Of a DNA stretch of 64,000 bases, positions 54,729 through 63,183 are shown in pieces. The stretch is taken from positions 62,001 through 126,000 of the forward strand of contig JACKPB010000003.1 in the NCBI GenBank assembly GCA_024233875.1, read 5' to 3'. The notes beneath the pieces are model-generated. The model saw only the letters and a program-made list of their open reading frames with translations, was not told the origin of the DNA and ran no database searches. Source of the stretch: Leptospiraceae bacterium. Its GTDB lineage: Bacteria > Spirochaetota > Leptospiria > Leptospirales > Leptospiraceae. How positions within the stretch are numbered: position 1 is the first letter of the stretch; each line of letters begins with the position of its first letter. The translations under genes were made by a program, and so were the position numbers.

Positions 54729-56339
54729 TCATTCTTTCTTTTTATAGAATCTTGTTTCAATAATTGTTCCTGATTCGACATGTTTCTTTTCCAAATTCTC
54801 TTCTAGGGTTTGGAAAAGTAAATCTTCAAATTGACTATCCGGTGATACGCCTACCTGCCTGTTGCTGTCTTCAGCTAAATCAAATATAGATTCATCCGAT
54901 TTTTGTTTCTTTTCCGGAAGGAGCCCTGAGATTGCCTTAAATGTATGAGTAAGATCCACTAAACAGATTTCAGATGATGAATTCACATTGCTGAGAGTAC
55001 TGTTCAATTCTTTAAGTTTTTTGGGTTCATTTACTACTAAGATTACAGACTGAAAGTAATCCAAACCGGAATAGAGAGGTAGGTAATATGTTGGGAAAAT
55101 TCGAATATCACAGGATACTGAATAAATTTCTCTGTTGACAAGTTTCAGTTGTCCCGCCGCTCCTTTTAAAAATTGGATACCCATATTCAAGAACAAATAA
55201 GATACAATACCCAGACCAAAAACAAGAATTTTAAATCTATTTCTATTCCAATTCAAACCAATCCATCTATTGACTAAAAATATATTTGGAACAATTGCCA
55301 GATTGATGTATCTTGACCCCCAATTCACAGCTCCATCATTGGGAGCGAGAAGTGTAATGGTTGGTATAAAGAATAGAATCGTCAATAAATATATTTTATC
55401 TATCTCCTCAAGGAGCTGAAATTTGGTTGGTTTAAGAAAATAAATAATCGAGAGAAGAAAAAAGAAACTGAAGCCGAAGTAACCAAGTTTGAATTTCCAT
55501 CCGAAAAGAAGAGTGATAACCCTTATGGTACGATGAATCCATCCTGTCTGAAATATTGCTTCATTTGCTAGATATCTTGTTCCGAGAGGGTGAGAGTATT
55601 GAATTTGATTGTAAATGAGAAAAAGAAAAATAGGAATGAGCGATCCGATAAGAAAATATTTTTCTTCTTTCAGGAAAAGCAAAAGATTGAATCGATATCG
55701 TACAACACAAACAAAAATTGAAAAATAAAAAACAAAGAACAAAACTTCCAATCGAAGAAAGACTATTGAAAGTAAAAAAAATCCGGATAAAAAATAATTT
55801 CGTTTAGAAGGTCGAAAGTAGAAATAAATGGAAAGAATTTGAAGAAAAAATATGAGAGGATGTTCGGTAAACTCAAAACCGGAAAAGAAAAATGGAGTTC
55901 CCGCTGAGAGTAAGATTAGAGATTCCAATCTCAATCCCTCCCGGGTAGAAGCCAGAATACGTAAGGTGACAAAAAGTAAAAGAAACCAGGGTAAAATTAG
56001 GAACTTTGGTTTCATAATGAACAAAAGTAAAGCATTCAAAAAAGAAAAGAAAACCGGAAATACTCCCAGATGACTTTCACCATTACGAATCAAAAACCAG
56101 GAAGGATAGAAATGAAACTCCGGATCCAGATCGGATCCGGGATAGAGTATATTTTCAGATTGAAAAGAATTCTCAAATAGTGAGACGGATTGAATCAATT
56201 TGGAATGTCCGTCTCCCCCATAAGCATACTCCAGCGGAATTTTCGAAAACTGGAAAATAAGGTGCAAAAGGAAGAAAAATAGAAACAATAGGAATTTGTT
56301 CTCTTTTATAGTCATTTTCAAAAGTATTTGCGTATTCAT
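54729..56339 (-). CDS. Polytopic membrane protein, GT-C glycosyltransferase-like
   Basis: About 536 residues with an N-terminal membrane segment, an extracytoplasmic loop bearing YGGDGHSKLIQS, then ten or more hydrophobic helices and a soluble C-terminal domain of 130 residues. The arrangement resembles leptospiral membrane glycosyltransferases acting on lipid-linked sugars, but I see no firm motif. Start is ambiguous: ATG at 56339 or ATG at 56315 (MTIKENKF), and repeat copy R1-A overlaps both, so the true start may lie within the repeat-derived DNA. Confidence 0.55.
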   Translation of the reverse strand: MNTQILLKMTIKENKFLLFLFFFLLHLIFQFSKIPLEYAYGGDGHSKLIQSVSLFENSFQSENILYPGSDLDPEFHFYPSWFLIRNGESHLGVFPVFFSFLNALLLFIMKPKFLILPWFLLLFVTLRILASTREGLRLESLILLSAGTPFFFSGFEFTEHPLIFFLQILSIYFYFRPSKRNYFLSGFFLLSIVFLRLEVLFFVFYFSIFVCVVRYRFNLLLFLKEEKYFLIGSLIPIFLFLIYNQIQYSHPLGTRYLANEAIFQTGWIHRTIRVITLLFGWKFKLGYFGFSFFFLLSIIYFLKPTKFQLLEEIDKIYLLTILFFIPTITLLAPNDGAVNWGSRYINLAIVPNIFLVNRWIGLNWNRNRFKILVFGLGIVSYLFLNMGIQFLKGAAGQLKLVNREIYSVSCDIRIFPTYYLPLYSGLDYFQSVILVVNEPKKLKELNSTLSNVNSSSEICLVDLTHTFKAISGLLPEKKQKSDESIFDLAEDSNRQVGVSPDSQFEDLLFQTLEENLEKKHVESGTIIETRFYKKKE

Positions 56340-56396
56340 TATTAAATCAGCAATAAAATGGCTACATACCGTGAATAGAAAAACGCAATTATTTCT
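56303..56396. repeat. Dispersed repeat R1, copy A
   Basis: About 93 bp matching copy B (57520-57612) at roughly three-quarters of positions by eye. The strongest block is TTTATAGT.ATTTTCAAAAGTATTTGCG, followed by CAATAAAAT.G.TACA.ACCG and AAACG.AATTATTTC. Copy A covers the 5' end of the membrane gene and the gap beyond it. The two copies lie in the same orientation, one on each side of the HAD gene. Confidence 0.7.
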
Positions 56397-56631
56397 ATGA
56401 ATGGGTATATAAAAACAATTTTTTCTTTCATGTCAAATCACACCAAAATTTTCAACTTCTACTCTTCATAAAGTAGTATTCATACTTATTTATCAAAAAA
56501 AATCTTATCCAATTTCCAAATTCGCTTGTATAAATAACTATAACTAAATCGTCATTTTTAATTAATTACTGGACTTTAAATTTGAATTAGGTAAAAAGGC
56601 AACCCAAATTCTACGAAATAAGGAAAGACTT

Positions 56632-57240
56632 ATGGTAAAAATTTTTCCAATACAATTAGATTTTACATCGATCTCAGGTGTATTTTTCGATTTTGATGGT
56701 GTTCTGGTGGACTCTGTAGACTTAAAACTCCTTGCTTATGAAGAAATTTTTTCTCCCTATGGTTCTGAAGCAGTCAAAGAAATTCGTGACTATCATCTCA
56801 AAAATGGGGGAATCGACAGGTATAGAAAAATTGAATATGTTCTAACCAAAATGGGTCTACCTCTCTCTCTAAAGGACAATCTGGCCGATTCATTTGCTCA
56901 TCTAGTAAAAGAAAAAGTGATTGCCTCCGATTCTATCACTCCCGGTCTGAATCTGGCTATGGAATTGCATTCAAAAGACATCCCTTCCTTCATTGTTTCA
57001 GGAACTCCGGAGATAGAGCTGAGGGAGATAGTGGAAAGAAGAAATTGGAGTTCATTATTCACAGGAGTCTATGGGAGTCCGGATACAAAAGAAACAATCG
57101 TAAATCGTTTGATAGAAAAATACAATCTAATTCGAAATCAATGTGTATTTCTGGGGGATGCTCAAACTGATTTTCTCTGTGCTCAAAATACAAAACTATG
57201 GTTTATAGGTATCACAGAGGCTTTTAGAGATATTCCCTAA
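56632..57240 (+). CDS. HAD-superfamily phosphatase
   Basis: This 202-residue HAD hydrolase has motif I FFDFDGVLVDSVD, motif II FIVSGTPE, and the C-terminal FLGDAQTDFLCAQ, in the order of phosphoglycolate-phosphatase-like enzymes. The nucleophile is the first Asp of motif I, near residue 19. It stands alone, flanked on both sides by copies of R1. Substrate cannot be read from sequence. Transfer as a cassette is possible given the flanking repeats. Confidence 0.85.
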   Translation: MVKIFPIQLDFTSISGVFFDFDGVLVDSVDLKLLAYEEIFSPYGSEAVKEIRDYHLKNGGIDRYRKIEYVLTKMGLPLSLKDNLADSFAHLVKEKVIASDSITPGLNLAMELHSKDIPSFIVSGTPEIELREIVERRNWSSLFTGVYGSPDTKETIVNRLIEKYNLIRNQCVFLGDAQTDFLCAQNTKLWFIGITEAFRDIP

Positions 57241-57519
57241 TTTAAGACTTTTTGAAATTCATTATCGTATCACAAACAGAATCTAAAATCGCATCTTATG
57301 CTAAAAAATATTTTTTTGATTTACGAATCAATAGAAAATATGATACCTTTTTTGCATCTGAATTTAAACATTGAATCCCTTGGAAACAAATGCCTATTTG
57401 AATGTCAACTCTATTGATAGCATAACTTTTCATAAAGAAATCATAGTAAAGGATGATTCCAAAACAAAAAAAGAATTATAAACTCACCTTAAGCATTATT
57501 TTATCCTTCTAAACATTTT

Positions 57520-57612
57520 ATTTATAGTTATTTTCAAAAGTATTTGCGCATTTCACATAAGATGAACAATAAAATAGTTACAAACCGTTTAGAGAGAAAC
57601 GGAATTATTTCA
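57520..57612. repeat. Dispersed repeat R1, copy B
   Basis: Second copy of the R1 element, downstream of the HAD gene in the same orientation as copy A. It runs straight into R2 copy 3 after 24 bases. A weaker third match to its first 27 bases exists at about 61525 (ATTTATAGTCATTTTCAATAGC). Confidence 0.7.
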
Positions 57613-57636
57613 GAAAAATTGTAAATATAAAATCAT

Positions 57637-57770
57637 ATTTTACTAATGGATCAATAAAAATAGGGGTTTGGAGACGATGAGTCCTTGGTCATTGAACTCA
57701 GCAGAACCATTGCCGAAAAAGCTCCCTTTCGTTACCTTCACCTTTAGTCCGAAGTTCGTGAAGAGAGTTG
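57637..57770 (+). repeat. Dispersed intergenic repeat R2, copy 3
   Basis: Longest clean match to copy 1: ATTTTACTAATGGATCAATAAAAATAGGGG and GAGACGATGAGTCC at the left end, GCTCCCTTTCG and TTCACCTTTAG to the right. It is not coding. In all three copies the element points the same way on the plus strand. Confidence 0.7.
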
Positions 57771-58566
57771 TGCAATCGTTTTTAATTTTATAGCAAACTC
57801 TAAGACTAAAAATTTTTTACATATTTTATAATAATTTGACAAACTATGAGTGGATAAGAAGGCTTTTATACAAACAATAATATCCTGATTGATTCGACTA
57901 AAGGTATTCCCTTACTCATCTAAAAGTACAAAGAAACAGTCTATTCTCAATGAATAAAAGATCTCACAATTTTTTTAGTCAAGAACGAATCCCATATTTA
58001 AAAATTTGAATCTTATCAAGAGATTTTTCACTACCTACTTAAACATGCAAATTGAACAAAACAAATACTTACCAATTCTGTTCTTCCGGAAGGTAGCATC
58101 GTCTATACCTAAACGCTCTGATTCAATGAAGCGTATCCGGAATGGATCGAAGTATAGAATCTTTTCAGAAAAGAGAGAATCGCTCAATCTTCCATTGTCC
58201 AAATTTTACTTAACTCTATTGCATCAAGTATAAAGTTACTCAATCATTTGAAAAATGTACTAATCCTAAATGAGCCAAAATTAAATGCATTTTGGAAGAT
58301 AATTTAAGTAATAAAATGATTGTTCGGAATGAATTTTTCATATATTTGATCTATACCGGTGTTTAGAATCAATTGCATATTTCTTCTTGAGGTATGTAGC
58401 CACTTTATAGATGATTCTTTTATGAATGTGTCAATAGTTCTGAGAAGGACTATAAATATTTTTACTCAACTTGAATACAGGAAAAGAATTTCTTTACAAA
58501 TCTCATTTCTTTTATTTAATTCATTCAGGGAGAATTTTGATTCTAAATTCAGAATCAATTTCTAAG

Positions 58567-59193
58567 ATGAATTCTGAATTAATTAATAATTACTTTGTTA
58601 TCGTAGATGATCATCCCCTCACAAGGTTGGGACTCAGAAATATTTTAAATATTCAAAACATATCCGATGAAAGTATCATTGAGTTTGAGACAGGAGAAAA
58701 TCTTCTGCAATTTTTAGAAAACAATACCATCGGTATGATCCTACTTGACATTGATTTTCCCGGTAATGAGAATCTTGAGATTATCAAAATGATCAGAACT
58801 AAGTTTCCGGATATGATCATAGTAATTTATACAATGCTTTCCGGAGAAGGAATTTTCCGTGAAATATGTGAGATTGGAGTCCAGGGATATTTTTTAAAAA
58901 CAGATGATATCTATACTCTTTCCAATTTAATCAAGGAAATACTAACCGATAAAGAATTTAAATGCTCTGAATCACTAATCAAATTCCTTCAAGAAAATTA
59001 TGAAAAACTATCACAAAAAGAATTTGAATTGATTATGCAATTGGGAAAAGGTTTGAAACCGGCAGAAATTGCCAAAAATTTATCTTTATCAAAAAGAACA
59101 GTAGAATACTATATAGATAAATTGAAAAAGAAATTTGGTATCTTAAATATTTATGATTTAATTTATTATATACGTAATAATTATTTCAAATGA
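58567..59193 (+). CDS. LuxR/NarL-type response regulator
   Basis: From the ATG at 58567, 208 residues. The receiver domain has D14-D15 (VDDHPLTRLG), acceptor D61 (LLDIDFP) and K111 (GYFLKTDD). The DNA-binding GerE-type helix-turn-helix is at about 147-205 (KLSQKEFELIMQLGKGLKPAEIAKNLSLSKRTVEYYIDKLKKK). Two-component transcription factor. It converges with the histidine kinase at 59186, with 8 bases of overlap, which makes a kinase/regulator pair likely, although their convergent arrangement is not an operon. An upstream TTG at 58471 would add 32 residues unrelated to a receiver. Confidence 0.92.
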   Translation: MNSELINNYFVIVDDHPLTRLGLRNILNIQNISDESIIEFETGENLLQFLENNTIGMILLDIDFPGNENLEIIKMIRTKFPDMIIVIYTMLSGEGIFREICEIGVQGYFLKTDDIYTLSNLIKEILTDKEFKCSESLIKFLQENYEKLSQKEFELIMQLGKGLKPAEIAKNLSLSKRTVEYYIDKLKKKFGILNIYDLIYYIRNNYFK

Positions 59194-61450
59194 GTTCTAC
59201 AGGTATACCCTTATAAGAATTGCTTTGCAATTGAAGTATGAAATTCTCAGATTCCGGATGATTTTTATCTATTATTAATTTATCAGGATACACTCTTTCT
59301 GCATTTTCAATAAGATTTTTTAAGGAAGGAAATGTAATAATCCTGAAATTATCTATATAATTTTTTTCAAGTTCATTATTTCCAACTTCAAGGGAAAATG
59401 CTATCAATTCATGGTTAGGAACCGTTAGTTTAGTGACAAATGTATTATTTATAGAACTATCAAATACAATAGAACATTTTAAAATATCAATGATTTCTTT
59501 TGTAATAGGAAGACCGAATCCACTCAATCTTCTTGAATGATTCTGAATTGTCCTTGTCTCAAAATAATGAATTTCTTCCGGAATGAAACTTGATGAAATT
59601 GTATTCAAAAACTCTAAGTCTAAAAAGTTCCCTGATCTTTTGCACTCTATTTTTAAACTTCCTAATTCAGGAGTATACTTGATAGCATTAGAAATTAAGT
59701 TATGAATACATTCCTGAAATAAAACCCTATCCGTTACTATGATAATTTCGTCTGAAATAAGTATAGATGTTTCAATTCCTTTTGATTTTATCGTTGACCT
59801 GTATTGATTCAGCACTAGTTCGATCATTTGATTGATCGAGCACATTTCATATTTTAAAACGATTGATCCCATTTTGAAACGATTGTAATCAAGGATTTCT
59901 TTAGACATATGAATAACATTTTCAATAGTTGATTTATGAAGGATCAAGACATTAAGAATTTCTTCTATAGAAATTGAATTCCTGGTTCTATTGATTATTG
60001 CGCTACTTGCATTTACTACTCCCTGAAGAGGTGATTGGATGTCATGAACCAATAGTGATATAAACTTATCCTTCAATCTATTTGCATTTTCAGAAATATT
60101 TTTCTCCTTTTCTAATTCTTTTGTTCTCTGTTTAACTTTATTTTCTAAATTTAGGTTTAAATCAGAAACAGTTTTCAATAAATTTTTAGATTTTTTCATA
60201 TTTTCAATTAGATTATAAACCAACAGATGAGATTGGAATCCTAAAAATATAAATATACCTAAAGATAGGTTTGTTCCTAAATCATAAATTTGGTAGTATC
60301 TCAATAAATCACCCAAAGTTATGATTGCAATAGATACAAATCCAACTGACATAAATTTAACTTCCTTATGAATTTTTTTCCACCTGAAAAGTAGTATAAA
60401 TAAAACATAAAACAAGCCTATGAGTAAGACAAAATTTCCAAAGTCATTCAGTTGTGTAGATACATTTAAATTCATGAAAAATGTCACTATACCGAGGGCA
60501 TAGTTAATGATGATATATGTATAAGGAAAAATTTTTGATGATTCTAATTTCAGAAACGAATAAAAATAATGAAAGAAACTAGCTACAACAAAATATCCAA
60601 AACCCATTTCTAATTTAACTTTTAGTTCATACTCTGTTTCAGGATACAAAAAGTACCAATAAGTATCATCGATAAAAGCGATATACATAGCTCCCATGAA
60701 ACAAAAAAAAGTAAGAGCTAAAAATTGAACCTGTTTTGTGTATATGTATACCAAAAAAAGTGTAGTCCCCATAAATAAAATCGCACCGATAAAAAAAACT
60801 AACATATGATGTTTTTTTCTACGATCGCGAATCAATTCATTATACTTTCCCAGCATAGGATTAGAAAAAATTCCTCCTCTGGAGTCATGAAAGTTTGAAA
60901 CATGAAATACAAGAGTAATGTATCCATCCTGATCTGTTTCAAGAGGTAAAGGGATTATCTTCTGTCTAACATCCGGTTTTGAATCTTTCGATGATCTACT
61001 TACCTTTCCCAATTCATAAATTAGATCCCCATTTATAAATATTCTATAAGATGTATATACAATCGGAATCTTCAATCCGGGATTCACTAAGTGTATAGGT
61101 AATTGAATCTTTAATTGATAGGTACCATACCCATTTCCATTATCTTCATAAAGAAAAGGAAAATGAATAGGATTCCAAATTTGTAGATTTACCTTTTGGG
61201 GTTTTTCTAAAGTACAATCATCATAGTCATTAGATAAATCCTTGTAATCTGAATTTGGAGAGCAGAAGAGATTAGGAAAAAAATCCCATTCAGTTTGTAT
61301 CTCGATCTTTTCTTCCATTCGATCCAGATATGAAATCTTTCCCTCTGCTCTTAATGAAAAATTCCAAAATAAGATTATAAAACTCAAAAGAAAGATGAAG
61401 GTTCTAAGAAAATTGCGAAATTTGTTACTTAAACTTTTAGTCATCCTCAC
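59186..61450 (-). CDS. 7TM (7TMR-DISM) histidine kinase with truncated receiver-like end
   Basis: 754 residues. A signal-like start is followed by an extracytoplasmic sensor domain (about 40-205, 7TMR-DISMED2 type), seven membrane helices (about 215-415), a coiled-coil linker, then the kinase: H-box FISLLVHDIQSPLQG with H469, N-box ECIHNLISNAIKYT and G-box RRLSGFGLPIT. The last 55 residues (about 700-754) resemble the first half of a receiver (PDKLIIDKNHPESENF...IPVELI) and stop where the conserved T/S and K would follow. GTG or the ATG two codons later may be the start. Likely partner: the convergent LuxR-type regulator. Confidence 0.88.
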   Translation of the reverse strand: MRMTKSLSNKFRNFLRTFIFLLSFIILFWNFSLRAEGKISYLDRMEEKIEIQTEWDFFPNLFCSPNSDYKDLSNDYDDCTLEKPQKVNLQIWNPIHFPFLYEDNGNGYGTYQLKIQLPIHLVNPGLKIPIVYTSYRIFINGDLIYELGKVSRSSKDSKPDVRQKIIPLPLETDQDGYITLVFHVSNFHDSRGGIFSNPMLGKYNELIRDRRKKHHMLVFFIGAILFMGTTLFLVYIYTKQVQFLALTFFCFMGAMYIAFIDDTYWYFLYPETEYELKVKLEMGFGYFVVASFFHYFYSFLKLESSKIFPYTYIIINYALGIVTFFMNLNVSTQLNDFGNFVLLIGLFYVLFILLFRWKKIHKEVKFMSVGFVSIAIITLGDLLRYYQIYDLGTNLSLGIFIFLGFQSHLLVYNLIENMKKSKNLLKTVSDLNLNLENKVKQRTKELEKEKNISENANRLKDKFISLLVHDIQSPLQGVVNASSAIINRTRNSISIEEILNVLILHKSTIENVIHMSKEILDYNRFKMGSIVLKYEMCSINQMIELVLNQYRSTIKSKGIETSILISDEIIIVTDRVLFQECIHNLISNAIKYTPELGSLKIECKRSGNFLDLEFLNTISSSFIPEEIHYFETRTIQNHSRRLSGFGLPITKEIIDILKCSIVFDSSINNTFVTKLTVPNHELIAFSLEVGNNELEKNYIDNFRIITFPSLKNLIENAERVYPDKLIIDKNHPESENFILQLQSNSYKGIPVELI

Positions 61451-62027
61451 CCTACGTTACCTATCTTCAATTCAGGATAATTGTAGATAGTATTAGAAGT
61501 CAATTTAAAGAAGGACTTTAATAATTTATAGTCATTTTCAATAGCAATTTCAAATCTTGCTATAAAAATAAATTTGATTGAGAATAAACAATTTCGCAAA
61601 AACCCCAAAAATTAGATTAGTTTGATTAAGATATCATCTCCAGTAACAGAACCTTCAAAGAAACTATCAGCCATACCTTAGAGATATTTAGTAGTTTGGA
61701 TTCCGAGCGAAGGGACTAAAACTTTTTCTACTGAAAATGTTTGATTCTCAATGAAGATCCTAAGGGAAATGAAATTTAATTTGGATTCATACATCTAAGC
61801 AATGGCTCCATTCATTTTTCCGGATTGTGACTCCTAGAAACCCCAGTGAAAATCTCCCGAAGTTGATATTTTAAATAATAAAACTTAACTCTCACCATTC
61901 AAATCGATTGATTTGTATTTTAAACTCAATAAAAGTCTATAACTTTTTAATTTATAGACTTTTAGATCATTTTTTATACAGTAGTAGAATAAGACCTTTT
62001 AAACAAAAGGCAAATTGAGGAGTTTTT
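61451..62027. other. Intergenic region upstream of the SHOCT gene
   Basis: 577 AT-rich bases between divergent genes. Contents: a partial match to R1 near 61525, the sequence CTCACCCTACG shared with R2 copy 2 close to the kinase start, and a perfect inverted repeat at 61931-61963. No open frame with a ribosome binding site. Promoters for both flanking genes must lie here, but I find no convincing -35/-10 pair. Confidence 0.5.
61931..61963. promoter_or_regulatory. Perfect 11-bp inverted repeat upstream of the SHOCT gene
   Basis: AAAAGTCTATA and TATAGACTTTT flank an 11-base AT-rich loop, about 65 bases before the ATG at 62028, followed a little later by six T. It could be a terminator acting on a short upstream transcript or an operator for the SHOCT gene. 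The symmetry is exact, which is unlikely by chance in this length. Confidence 0.6.
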
Positions 62028-62855
62028 ATGCAACCATTGACAGAACAGGGTCAAAAACAAGTTCAGGACATAGCCAATCGACATTTTGTGAGTTATGATG
62101 CAGCTATCACCCTATTGCAGGCCCTGGTCAACGGACAGGGGACAATGGCACAATTTTCTCACCCCGAATTGGGTGGTTCCGGACAATGGATGTTGGGTGG
62201 GATGACAATGGTAGGAGATATGTTCAATAGTTCCCTAAAAGCCAAAGTAGAAGGTCTCTGTTATGATCTTTCCAACCTTCTTGCCAGTCAACCTTTCCGA
62301 CCCGCCCCCACAAGCTTTCAGTCGCAGAATCAGGGAGGGGGTCAGCAGCAGCAACAGGGAGGTGGCTATGGAATGCAATCCAATCCCAATCAATATCCTG
62401 CTGTGAGTTTGTTTATTCCGGGTAGCAGTGCCGGATGGTGGCCTGCTGATCTGGGCAATCCTTCTTCAACTGGATCTCAGAACAATGTCCGTTATGCGTA
62501 TTTTCCTGATACCCACAGACTCGCTATTGAGATCAATGGAGAAATTTCCATATATGATACTCAAAATCATCAAATAGGTGGGGTATCACAACAACAGGGC
62601 TCGGGCGGTTCTATATTGTTTACGAGTCAATTCGGAACTGTAGACGTATTGAATCTTCCTATCATCTCAGGAAAAGGTACACTTCGAGCACCGCAAATGG
62701 ATTCAAATCCTACTCAAAACTTTCAGAATCAAACTTCTCCCGAAGAAGAAGATATTTTCTTAAAAATTGAAAAACTTGCTGAATTGAAAGCTAAGGGTAT
62801 AATTTCCGAAGAAGAGTTTCAGGAGAAAAAGACAAATCTTTTGAACCGACTATAG
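62028..62855 (+). CDS. SHOCT-domain protein with Gln/Gly-rich linker
   Basis: 275 residues, no signal peptide. An N-terminal domain (about 1-95) leads to a Gln/Gly/Asn-rich linker (NQGGGQQQQQGGGYG, about 100-120). A middle domain (about 125-225) has WWPADLGNPSS and a beta-rich core. The C-terminal SHOCT motif (FLKIEKLAELKAKGIISEEEFQEKKTNLL, about 243-275) ends it. GAGGAG precedes the ATG closely. SHOCT motifs occur at protein ends and probably mediate oligomerisation. Function unknown; expression appears good from the strong ribosome binding site. Confidence 0.8.
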   Translation: MQPLTEQGQKQVQDIANRHFVSYDAAITLLQALVNGQGTMAQFSHPELGGSGQWMLGGMTMVGDMFNSSLKAKVEGLCYDLSNLLASQPFRPAPTSFQSQNQGGGQQQQQGGGYGMQSNPNQYPAVSLFIPGSSAGWWPADLGNPSSTGSQNNVRYAYFPDTHRLAIEINGEISIYDTQNHQIGGVSQQQGSGGSILFTSQFGTVDVLNLPIISGKGTLRAPQMDSNPTQNFQNQTSPEEEDIFLKIEKLAELKAKGIISEEEFQEKKTNLLNRL

Positions 62856-63183
62856 ATGAAATAAAAATCTAGTCCTTCATTCAAACCGGATGTGAATAAA
62901 CAATTCATCCCTAACTTATTATGACCTTCACAAATTTTTATCCGGATTTATTCCGGGTAAAATAAAATTCCATATAAGATCATCTTCAAAGTTATTTGAA
63001 TGTTTAAATTTGAATCCGGAATAAACTAGATTATCAAAACCGGGAAACTAAAACTGTTTCCCGGAACGGGTATTTGATCTTCAATTAGAAGCAATTGCTT
63101 GCTCATCAAATAATTTAGAAATTGCAATTCTTTGTATCATCGGGAATCTTATCCAAAATCTACAAAATCCCGGTTTTGACCTT
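62856..63183. other. Intergenic region with two inverted repeats
   Basis: 328 bases before the outer-membrane protein gene. A perfect 9-bp hairpin CCGGGAAAC/GTTTCCCGG with a 7-base loop lies at 63040-63064. TTTATTCCGG near 62948 pairs with CCGGAATAAA near 63015 over a 55-base gap. Neither is followed by a good T-run on the plus strand, so they may be leader structure of the downstream gene rather than simple terminators. No gene seen. Confidence 0.5.

Larger units (their letters stand above)
57241..58566. other. Large intergenic region with repeats, no convincing gene
   Basis: About 1.3 kb of AT-rich DNA between the HAD gene and the LuxR regulator. It contains R1 copy B (57520-57612) and R2 copy 3 (57637-57770). 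The rest (57775-58566) has only short frames without ribosome binding sites, for example 58006-58233, and I do not call a gene. It could be an accumulation of repeat and decayed DNA, or hold small RNAs. Confidence 0.5.

Noticed and set aside
58006..58233. 75-residue frame in the large intergenic region
   Set aside because: TTG start without a ribosome binding site, no recognisable features, and AT-rich background. I treat it as chance.
58471..58566. N-terminal extension of the LuxR-type regulator
   Set aside because: Starts with TTG and adds 32 residues that do not belong to a receiver domain. The ATG at 58567 gives the normal start.
57241..58566. Remnant of an insertion sequence
   Set aside because: No transposase motif could be read in any frame. 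The similarity I suspected between 58080-58160 and 61640-61760 is too weak to claim.
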